In this document: piece by piece, positions 57,645 through 64,000 of the stretch
How positions within the stretch are numbered: the first letter of the stretch is position 1
Layout of the letters: every line of letters begins with the position of its first letter
Assembly (NCBI GenBank): GCA_963763015.1
Contig: CAVXML010000008.1
Location: 186,001-250,000 of the forward strand
DNA from: Fodinibacter sp963763015
GTDB taxonomy: Bacteria; Actinomycetota; Actinomycetes; Actinomycetales; Dermatophilaceae
DNA: 64,000 nt
Direction of reading: 5' to 3'
Program-made: the position numbers and the translations under genes
The notes under the pieces: model-generated
Databases searched by the model: none
The model's input: the letters and a program-made list of their open reading frames with translations, nothing else
Told to the model about the DNA's origin: nothing

Positions 57645-58469
57645 CTACTTGATCCCGGTGGTGGCGATGCCCTCGATGAACCTGCGCTGGAAGGCGAGGA
57701 AGACCAGGAGGATGGGCATGACCACGACGGTGGCCCCCGCGAGCAGGAGGCCGTAGTTGGTGGCGTTCTGGCCCTTGGAGAAGAGCGCGAGCGCGACGGG
57801 CAGCGTGTAGGTGTCCTCGGTCTGCGCGACGACCAGGGGCCAGAGGAAGTTGTTCCAGCTGGCGAGGAAGGTGAGGATGCCCAGGGTCGCGAGTGCCGGA
57901 CCACACAGCGGCAGGATGATCCGCGCGAAGATCCTCAGCTCTCCGGCGCCGTCGACCCGACCTGCGTCGAGCAGGTCGTGAGGCAGGCCCTTGATGTACT
58001 GCCGCATGAGGAAGACCCCGAACGGTGTCACGAGGAACGGAAGGATGAGGCCCGGCAGGGTGTCGACGAGCCCGACGTTCGCCACGAGGACGAACAGCGG
58101 GACGAAGGTCACCACTCCCGGGATGAGCAGCGTCCCCATGACGAGCGCGAACAGCGCCCGTTTGCCCGGGAACTCGAGCATGGCCAGCGCATAGCCGAGC
58201 ATGGAGCAGAAGAGCAGGTTGCCCGCGGTGACGACGACGGCAACGACCGTCGAGTTCATGAAGTACGCGCCGAAGTTCGCCTTCGAGAACAGCTGTGCAT
58301 AGTTGTCGAGCGTGGGGTCCTCGGGCCACCACGTCGGCGGCGTCTGGCGCAGCTCTGCAGTGGTCTTGACGCTGCCGAGCAGCATCCAGATGAACGGCGC
58401 GGCAACGGCGAGGACGGCGACGGTCAGGATGGCGTAGAGCCACCAGCGGCTTCTTGTGGAGGTGTTCAT
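57645..58469 (-). CDS. ABC sugar transporter permease (MalG type)
   Basis: This is a 274-residue inner permease subunit of a CUT1 carbohydrate ABC transporter, with six membrane helices and the EAA loop (LLDAGRVDGAGELRIFARIILP) near residue 185. It pairs with the MalF-type permease encoded 7 bases upstream. The ATG at 58469 gives MNTSTRSRWWLYA. No ATPase gene is in the cluster, so the transporter must borrow a shared MsiK/MsmX-type ATPase. Confidence 0.92.
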   Translation of the reverse strand: MNTSTRSRWWLYAILTVAVLAVAAPFIWMLLGSVKTTAELRQTPPTWWPEDPTLDNYAQLFSKANFGAYFMNSTVVAVVVTAGNLLFCSMLGYALAMLEFPGKRALFALVMGTLLIPGVVTFVPLFVLVANVGLVDTLPGLILPFLVTPFGVFLMRQYIKGLPHDLLDAGRVDGAGELRIFARIILPLCGPALATLGILTFLASWNNFLWPLVVAQTEDTYTLPVALALFSKGQNATNYGLLLAGATVVVMPILLVFLAFQRRFIEGIATTGIK

Positions 58470-58476
58470 GCCGGCC

Positions 58477-59433
58477 TCACGTGTTCTCTCGTAGGGCTCG
58501 GAACTGGATGGCGGTGATGACCGCCACGGCGACGAAGATGATGTAGCTGAGCGCCGCGGCATACCCGTAGTTGCCGAAGCCGAACTGTCGGTAGGTGTAC
58601 AGCGACATGGACAAGGTGCTGTCCAGGGGTCCGCCGTTCGTCATGACGAACGGCTCCTCGAAGAACTGCAGGTAGCCGATCATCGTCGTCACCGAGACGA
58701 AGAGGATCACCGGGCGCAGCAGCGGCAGCGTGATGTGCACGAACCGTTGCCAGACGTTGGCCCCGTCGATCGAGGCAGCCTCGTGGAGCGCCCAGGGCAC
58801 GCCCTGCAGCCCGGCGAGGAAGATGATCATCCCGGTGCCGAAGTTGCGCCAGGCGGCCATCATGATCAGCCCGGGCATCGACCAGCTCGCGTCACCGAGC
58901 CAGTTGGGGCCGTCGATGCCGAACCAGCCGAGGACGGTGTTGATCAGCCCGAACTCGTCCCGGAGGAGGTACTGCCACACCACGGCCACCGCGACGATCG
59001 ACGTGATGACCGGTGTGTAGAACCCCAGCCGGAAGACCGACCGGAACTTCGTGATGCCCCGGTCGAGCGCGACGGCGGCCGCCAGCGCCAGGATGATGGT
59101 CAGCGGAACCCCGACGAGGACGAAGTAGGCGGTGTTCCGGATCGCCCTGAGGAAGGTCTCGTCCGACAGGGCCCGGGTGTAGTTCTCGAGGCCGATGACC
59201 TCGACCGAGAACGGAGTCCGGAGGTCCTTGGCCCGCGTGTCCGTGAAGCTCATGAACAGCGACTGGGCCACCGGCCAGAGGGTGAAGACGAGGAAGAGCA
59301 GGCAGAACGGCAGGGCCAGCACCCAGGCTGCCCGCCCCTCTCGCAAGCCGGTCGAGCGACGCTTGCGAGAGGGGCCACCCTCGGTACCCGTGGCGCGCTG
59401 GCTGCTGGGAGCGCGCTGGATGGCGGTGGACAT
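58477..59433 (-). CDS. ABC sugar transporter permease (MalF/UgpA type)
   Basis: This is a 318-residue permease subunit with six membrane helices and a cytoplasmic N-terminal tail of about 35 residues. The EAA motif LHEAASIDGANVWQRFVHI is near residue 230. It starts 3 bases after the binding-protein stop, so the two are tightly coupled. The partner permease follows. Substrate type cannot be read from the permease itself, but the neighbours point to a beta-glucan oligosaccharide. Confidence 0.92.
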   Translation of the reverse strand: MSTAIQRAPSSQRATGTEGGPSRKRRSTGLREGRAAWVLALPFCLLFLVFTLWPVAQSLFMSFTDTRAKDLRTPFSVEVIGLENYTRALSDETFLRAIRNTAYFVLVGVPLTIILALAAAVALDRGITKFRSVFRLGFYTPVITSIVAVAVVWQYLLRDEFGLINTVLGWFGIDGPNWLGDASWSMPGLIMMAAWRNFGTGMIIFLAGLQGVPWALHEAASIDGANVWQRFVHITLPLLRPVILFVSVTTMIGYLQFFEEPFVMTNGGPLDSTLSMSLYTYRQFGFGNYGYAAALSYIIFVAVAVITAIQFRALRENT

Positions 59434-59435
59434 GG

Positions 59436-60713
59436 TCAGCCGCCGGTGCCGATCGAGTCGGCCTGGGACTGGACGGTCTTCAGTGCGGCCGCGGGGTCAG
59501 CGCCCGTCTTGGTGACCTTCTCCATCTCGGTGTCGAAGGACGTGACGACCTGCTCCCACGTCGGGAACGACGGCGGAGCCTGCGCGGTCTCGAGCTGCTT
59601 GCCGAAGGTGGCCAGCTTCGTGTCGGCCGTGAGGGCGGGGTCCTGCCAGGCGCTCTTGACCGACGGCAGGTCCGTGGAGAGCTGGTACCACTTGACCTGG
59701 ACCTTGGGGTCGGCCAGCCACTGGACGAACTTCCACGAGGAGTCGCGGTTCTGGGTGTTCTTGAAGACCACGAGGTTCGACCCGCCGACGAAGGACGAGG
59801 AGGTCTTGTCGGCCGGGATCTGCATGACGTCGTACTTGTCCTTGAACCCCTCTCCACCGGCCTTCTCGACCGCGGACATCATCCACGGGCCGGAGATGAA
59901 CATCGGGACCTTGCCACTGGCGAAGTCGGGCTCGGTCGTGGGGGTCGCCGGGGCCGCCTTGTCCGAGATCCCGTCGGTGAAGAAGGACTGGTAGTACTGC
60001 GCGGCCTTCAGCACCTCAGGGCTGTCGAAGTTGTACGCCTTGCCGCCGTCCTTGGTGAGGTCTGCGCCGGCGGACCACGCGAACGGCATGATCGACTGCC
60101 ACGACCCCACACCGCCGGCCTGCAACCCGATGCCCCACGTGGCATCGGCCTTGTCCTGCATGGCCTTGGCCATCGCCTTGAGGCCGTCCCAGTCGGTCGG
60201 CGGGCTCGTGATCCCCGCCTTCTCGGCGAGGTCGGTGCGGTAGTAGACGAGCCGGGTCTCGACGTACCAGGGGATCCCGTACGAGGTGCCGTCGACCTCG
60301 GTGGTCTTCTGGGCGCCCTCGAAGAACACGGACTTGTCGATCTCGCCTGGCGTCGGGTCGAGGGCACCGAGCTGGGCGAACTCGCCCATCCAGGTCGTGC
60401 CGACCATGGCGACGTCGGGCGTCTTGTTGGCGGTGATCGCCGTCGTGAACTTGTCGTGGGCGGCATCCCAGGGGATGGCGGTGACCTCCACCTTGACCCC
60501 GGGGTTCGCGGTCTCGAACTCCTTGGCGAGCGTGGGGAGGTTCTCTCCCTCGGCGCCCATGGCCCAGACGGTGATGGTGCCGGTGGCTGCGCCGGAGGCC
60601 ACGGCCTCGCCCGTCTCGCCTCCGGTGCTTCCGGCCTCTTCCCGGCCACAGGCGGCCACGGTCAGCGCTGCGGCGGTCACGGTGGCCACGGTGATGGCGG
60701 TCGTGCGTCTCAT
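59436..60713 (-). CDS. ABC sugar transporter solute-binding lipoprotein
   Basis: This is a 425-residue family 1 extracellular solute-binding protein. The lipobox LTVAAC places the lipid-modified cysteine near residue 22, so it is anchored on the outer face of the membrane. The mature domain starts TITVWAMGAEGENLPTL and includes NPGVKVEVTAIPWDAAHDK, typical of CUT1 binding proteins. The ATG at 60713 overlaps the lacI stop by four bases. The ligand is probably an oligosaccharide released by the exported glucanase. Confidence 0.93.
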   Translation of the reverse strand: MRRTTAITVATVTAAALTVAACGREEAGSTGGETGEAVASGAATGTITVWAMGAEGENLPTLAKEFETANPGVKVEVTAIPWDAAHDKFTTAITANKTPDVAMVGTTWMGEFAQLGALDPTPGEIDKSVFFEGAQKTTEVDGTSYGIPWYVETRLVYYRTDLAEKAGITSPPTDWDGLKAMAKAMQDKADATWGIGLQAGGVGSWQSIMPFAWSAGADLTKDGGKAYNFDSPEVLKAAQYYQSFFTDGISDKAAPATPTTEPDFASGKVPMFISGPWMMSAVEKAGGEGFKDKYDVMQIPADKTSSSFVGGSNLVVFKNTQNRDSSWKFVQWLADPKVQVKWYQLSTDLPSVKSAWQDPALTADTKLATFGKQLETAQAPPSFPTWEQVVTSFDTEMEKVTKTGADPAAALKTVQSQADSIGTGG

Positions 60714-61780
60714 CGGTCTCTCACTTTCTCGGTGGTGGTGTCGAAAGGTAGGTCTGGGTTCAGCTCCCGTGCGGACGAATCAGCGTGCTCTTCGCACCCG
60801 CACGAGCCACGGAGCACGAGCTCGGTGGGCAGGACGTGGCGCGTCGCTCGGGGTGGGGCGCCGCCCACCAGCTCGTGGAGGCGGTCGGCCGCGAGGGTGC
60901 CGAGCCGGTGGACGGGCTGACGGACCGTCGTCAGACCGGGCCGGATGTATCGCGCGGTCATGACGTCGTCCCAGCCGACGACGGCGACGTCGTCCGGGAC
61001 GTCCATGCCGGCATCGGTGAGACGGGCCATGATCGCCAGGGCCACCTCGTCGTTGCAGCACACCAGACCGTCCGCAGCGAGGTCGCCCGCGAGAAGGCGC
61101 TCCGCGACGACGATGCCGTCGCGTTCCCGGAACTCGACGTGAACGGGCTCGGCGGCACGCAGTCCGCGGTTCTCGTGCGCCCGGGTGAACCCCTCGTACC
61201 GCTCGAGGACGTCAGGGGCCGCCGTCGTGTCACCGACGAACAGGAGCCGCGTGCGCCCGTGCGCGAGAAGGTGTTCGGTGAGCTCGTGTGCACTGTCGAC
61301 GTTCTCGGCCGTGATGGCCTCCACCCCGGGCGGCGCACCCCCCGCGACGACGACGATCGGCCGGGTGCTTCTCCCGATGTGCGCAGCCAGCCCACCGAAG
61401 ACGCAGATGGCGTCGACGCGGCTGGCCAGCGTGCTGAACGGCTTTGCCAGGTCCCTGGCACCGCCGAGGAGGAGCATGACACCCCGGCCCAGCTCCCCGG
61501 CTCGGGTCTCGAAGCCGACCAGCAGCTCGGAGTAGTACGGCCCGCTCAGCTCGGGCAGGAGGAGGCCGTAGGTGTCGTGCTGACGGGCGGCGAGGCTGCG
61601 GGCGGCTCCCGAGGGGACGTAGTCGAGCTCCTCCACCGCCTCCAGGACCTGACGGCGCGTGCGATCCGAGACGACCCCCGAGTCCTGCAGCACCCGGGAG
61701 ACGGTCGCGATCGAGACCCCCGCGCGCTCGGCGACGGAGTAGATCGTCACACCGCGCCCCGCGTTCCCGCTGACTCTCAT
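60710..61780 (-). CDS. LacI family transcriptional repressor
   Basis: This is a 356-residue LacI-type repressor. The N-terminal helix-turn-helix is IYSVAERAGVSIATVSRVL (about residues 13-31), followed by the hinge PSGAARSLAARQ and a periplasmic-binding-protein-like sugar domain (GLLLPELSGPYYSELL through AVVGWDD). It is the first gene of the cluster, and its stop overlaps the binding-protein start, so repressor and transporter genes are expressed together. A palindrome TGAAAGCGCTTACA lies 16 bases upstream of its start. It probably represses its own operon until a glucan disaccharide binds. Confidence 0.93.
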   Translation of the reverse strand: MRVSGNAGRGVTIYSVAERAGVSIATVSRVLQDSGVVSDRTRRQVLEAVEELDYVPSGAARSLAARQHDTYGLLLPELSGPYYSELLVGFETRAGELGRGVMLLLGGARDLAKPFSTLASRVDAICVFGGLAAHIGRSTRPIVVVAGGAPPGVEAITAENVDSAHELTEHLLAHGRTRLLFVGDTTAAPDVLERYEGFTRAHENRGLRAAEPVHVEFRERDGIVVAERLLAGDLAADGLVCCNDEVALAIMARLTDAGMDVPDDVAVVGWDDVMTARYIRPGLTTVRQPVHRLGTLAADRLHELVGGAPPRATRHVLPTELVLRGSCGCEEHADSSARELNPDLPFDTTTEKVRDR

Positions 61781-61795
61781 CTCGGCCCTCGTCGT

Positions 61796-61809
61796 TGAAA
61801 GCGCTTACA
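61796..61809 (-). promoter_or_regulatory. LacI operator TGAAAGCGCTTACA
   Basis: The sequence TGAAAGCGCTTACA is a near-perfect palindrome with the central CG and AAGCGCTT core of LacI-family operators. It is 16 bases before the lacI ATG, fitting autoregulation. I see no second copy upstream of the GH94, GH3 or GH51 genes. Confidence 0.75.
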
Positions 61810-61922
61810 CACACCTGATGAAGTGATCTTGCCCACGTCCATACCCGTTCTGGGGGCTTAGCAGCTCACAAATTGGTATAGGTCGCCGATTCGTCACCGT
61901 GCCGGCGGGGTCCGGGCAACGG

Positions 61923-63233
61923 TCAGCGCGTCCCGGCCCCAGCGAGCGCGGCTCGGGCGCGGGCTGGGCCCGGACGGTCGACGAGGGAGCGGCTCAGCCG
62001 GTCGAGTCGGGTTCGGATCGGGGCCTGAAGATCGAGCAGCCGGGCTGCGACCTCTCGGATCTCCTCTGGCAGTGCGGTGTTGGGATTCAGCGCCTGGCCG
62101 AGCCCGGCATCCTCCAGCGCCGCGGCGCCGGCGAACTGGTCGGTCGACAGTGGGAGGAGGAGCAGCGGAACACCTGCGGTGAGGGCCTCCGTCACGCTGT
62201 TGTTCCCGCCGTGCGAGATCGCCAGCGCGGCGCGCGAGAGCACGGTCACCTGGGGCAGCACCGGGCGTACGAGCCAGGATCTCGGCACCGGGCCCAGCTC
62301 GTCGACGGGCCTGGCGCCGCTCGCCAGGGCGACGCGGACGTCCAGGCCCGCCAGGGCCGCGGCCACCCGGGCCAGGACGTCGGAACGGACGGAGAGGAAG
62401 CTCCCCAGGCTGACGTACACCACCGGCTCGTCACTGCTGGCCAGCCAGCGGGCGACCTCGTCGTCGGCGGGCTCGGCGCGCACCGCCGAGCCGAGGAAGG
62501 CGTGGTCCCCGAGCGCCGCCGTCCGGGCCGGCGGGTGCAGCTCGGCCGGGTAGTTCAGCAGCAGGACGTCCCCCGTCTCGGTGAAGGCGTCCTCGGTGAG
62601 CGCGGCATCAGGCGCCAGGGCGGCCAGGGCGGCGTTCCACTGGCCGGTGAAGTCGTCGCGCACCTCCTCGCACACCCGCCTCAGCTCGGCCAGGTCCTCG
62701 GGCTCCTGCTGCAGCGCCCGCGGGAAGGCGGGCGGGCAGCCGTAGACCTCGTCTCCGACCGAGAGGGCCGTGGGGTGTCCCAGCACCACGTCGGCATGCC
62801 GGATGCCGCTGGCGACCAGCGCGATCCGCGCGCTGAACGCGAGGTGGTCGACGATGACGTGGTCCGGCCGCACCCGGTCGACGACGCGCTGTACCTGCTG
62901 TGCGGTACCCACGGGGTCCCACAGCAGGTCGGTGCGCCGGGCCCTGGCCTGGAACAGCAGGGTCTGCACCGCCCCCCGCCGGGTGGCCTCGAAGAACCCG
63001 CGGAGCGCGGCGTCCTCTCCGCGGGGCTGGTCCTCGGGCCGGATGACGCCCGGGTTCGACCCCCGCCCGAGGCGGAGGTCGGTGCGGGTGTAGCCGAAGC
63101 CCTCGACGAGGTCGTGGGTGGCCTCCCCGGTGGCGACCACCACGCGCTCACCGGCATCCCGCCAGGCGGTCGCGAGCGTGGCGAGGGGATAGAGGTGCGA
63201 TGCGTAGTCGGGGCTGATGACGAGCAAGGTCAC
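61923..63233 (-). CDS. Glycosyltransferase of the GT1/MGT type
   Basis: This is a 436-residue GT-B fold glycosyltransferase of the UDP-glycosyl/macrolide glycosyltransferase group. The C-terminal donor-binding region is visible: VYVSLGSFLSVRSD, then AISHGGNNSVTEALTAGVPLLLLPL and DQFAGAAALEDAGLG. The N-terminal domain begins TLLVISPDYASHLYPLATLA. The GTG at 63233 overlaps the stop of the upstream glycosyltransferase gene by four bases. The acceptor is unknown. It ends 142 bases before the lacI start region. Confidence 0.85.
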   Translation of the reverse strand: MTLLVISPDYASHLYPLATLATAWRDAGERVVVATGEATHDLVEGFGYTRTDLRLGRGSNPGVIRPEDQPRGEDAALRGFFEATRRGAVQTLLFQARARRTDLLWDPVGTAQQVQRVVDRVRPDHVIVDHLAFSARIALVASGIRHADVVLGHPTALSVGDEVYGCPPAFPRALQQEPEDLAELRRVCEEVRDDFTGQWNAALAALAPDAALTEDAFTETGDVLLLNYPAELHPPARTAALGDHAFLGSAVRAEPADDEVARWLASSDEPVVYVSLGSFLSVRSDVLARVAAALAGLDVRVALASGARPVDELGPVPRSWLVRPVLPQVTVLSRAALAISHGGNNSVTEALTAGVPLLLLPLSTDQFAGAAALEDAGLGQALNPNTALPEEIREVAARLLDLQAPIRTRLDRLSRSLVDRPGPARARAALAGAGTR

Positions 63234-64000
63234 GAGCCGGCGGTCCCTGCGCCGGCTCGGGCGGGCGCCCATCCGAGCTCCTCGTCCTGGAGGACGCTGG
63301 TGACCTCCTGGTAGACCTCGTCGAGCGCGGCCGCCATCGTGCGGATGCTGAACCGCTCGCGCAGACCGGCCCGAGCCGCGTCGGCCCTCCTGGTGGCACC
63401 GGGGTCGCTCGCCAGGGCGAGCGCCGTGCTCAGCCCGGAGGCGAGGGCCTCCGCGCGCGTCGTGTCGACGAGCACCCCGGTCACCCCGTCCTCGACGTAC
63501 GTGGCGGGCCCACCCGCCGCGGGCGCGACGACGAGCAGGCCGCTGGCCATCGCCTCGAGGATCGCGATGCCGAACTCCTCCTTGAGGCTGGCCGAGACAT
63601 AGACGCCCGACGGGGCCGCCAGCCCGGGGCGGCCCTCGAGTGCTGCCGTCATCCACCGGCGGACGACCGTGTTGGGGCGGTGCCCGGCCAGGAGGAGACC
63701 ACGCCGCGCGGCATCCGCGGACGGCACGGCGGCATCGATGCCGGCCAGCTCGGCGGCCTCGTCGTCGGTGGGGTCGTCGAGGTCACCGCCGACGACGAGC
63801 AGGTTGCACGCCCCCTGCAGCTCGGGGTCCGACGCCCAGCTGCTCGCGAGGGTGGCCATTCCCTTGACCCGGTGCAGCCGGCCGACGGTGAGGGCGAGCG
63901 GCAGGTGGCGCCGCTCCGCCGGCAGCCGCGCGAGCACGCCGTCGAGGTCCGCCAGATCGGCAGGGCCGGCGGCCCGCTCGCCGGTGTCGAGGTCGACCCC
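63230..64000 (-). CDS. GT4-type glycosyltransferase, 5' end cut by the window
   Basis: The C-terminal part of a GT-B glycosyltransferase of family 4 is present; the reading frame continues past position 64000, so the start is outside. The donor-binding half includes LALTVGRLHRVKGMATL and VYVSASLKEEFGIAILEAMA followed by GGPATYVEDGVTGVLV, the glutamate-rich EX7E region of GT4 enzymes. Its stop overlaps the start of the GT1-type gene, so both are one transcript and probably act in one glycan or glycolipid pathway. Confidence 0.85.
   Translation of the reverse strand, partial: GVDLDTGERAAGPADLADLDGVLARLPAERRHLPLALTVGRLHRVKGMATLASSWASDPELQGACNLLVVGGDLDDPTDDEAAELAGIDAAVPSADAARRGLLLAGHRPNTVVRRWMTAALEGRPGLAAPSGVYVSASLKEEFGIAILEAMASGLLVVAPAAGGPATYVEDGVTGVLVDTTRAEALASGLSTALALASDPGATRRADAARAGLRERFSIRTMAAALDEVYQEVTSVLQDEELGWAPARAGAGTAGS

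Overview
The window is very GC-rich and carries an actinobacterial signature gene block. In order these genes are a tRNA-Leu(CAG), fhaA, fhaB, pstP, rodA, pbpA and a PASTA kinase pknB, then trpG/pabA, a class E sortase, a DUF881 gene and crgA, then a rhomboid protease, ppiA and a DUF5324-like gene. This block sits close to oriC in actinobacteria. Gene families, frequent GTG starts and apparently leaderless promoters suggest a Micrococcales bacterium of the Intrasporangiaceae type (Phycicoccus/Janibacter/Knoellia-like). That assignment is an inference from gene content, not a search result.

Layout. (1) 0-13 kb is mixed stress and accessory genes: a SigB/SigF-type sigma factor, a GAF-ANTAR protein, a serine hydrolase, a DUF2510 protein, a membrane alpha/beta hydrolase, a YCII plus ECF42 sigma pair, a phosphoesterase, an orphan AAA ATPase, a ZIP transporter, a rhodanese, an Nei-like glycosylase and an APP1-type phosphatase. 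(2) 13.6-25.7 kb has sugar-kinase, MazG, LON-domain, DEAD-box helicase, nagA, M50-like and Ski2-like (DUF3516) helicase genes, two stretches of decayed genes (19.2-19.8 and 24.55-24.86 kb), and bfr-bfd with an iron box. (3) 25.7-33.8 kb has an FAD monooxygenase/MarR divergent pair, an SDR plus lipoyl-less E2-type acyltransferase pair, tRNA-Leu, an MMPL exporter and a pirin. (4) 33.9-48.8 kb is the cell growth and division block named above. (5) 48.8-61.8 kb is a carbohydrate-utilisation cluster, all on the minus strand: lacI, a CUT1-type binding protein, two permeases, a Tat-exported GH144/glycoamylase-like enzyme, a GH94 protein resembling 1,2-beta-oligoglucan phosphorylase, a GH3 beta-glucosidase and a GH51 arabinofuranosidase. 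(6) The right edge holds two overlapping glycosyltransferase genes, the second cut by the window end.

How it works together. The cell-wall block encodes a kinase/phosphatase pair with FHA readers that tunes a RodA/PBP synthase pair, alongside CrgA and a sortase. The carbohydrate cluster looks like a complete beta-1,2-glucan (or related glucan) pathway: extracellular cleavage, ABC uptake, phosphorolysis, and hydrolysis of the residual disaccharide, under a LacI repressor with a palindromic operator just upstream of its own gene. The SigB-type sigma gene opens the window, and two intergenic GTTT-N15-GGG elements (before the ANTAR gene and before the DUF5324-like gene) fit the promoter class recognised by that family.

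At least seven loci carry single-base frame breaks (DoxX, DUF222, ppiA, GH94, GH144-like, possibly DUF1801, plus an HVA1 fragment). Several hit genes that should be functional, so some are probably sequence errors rather than true pseudogenes.
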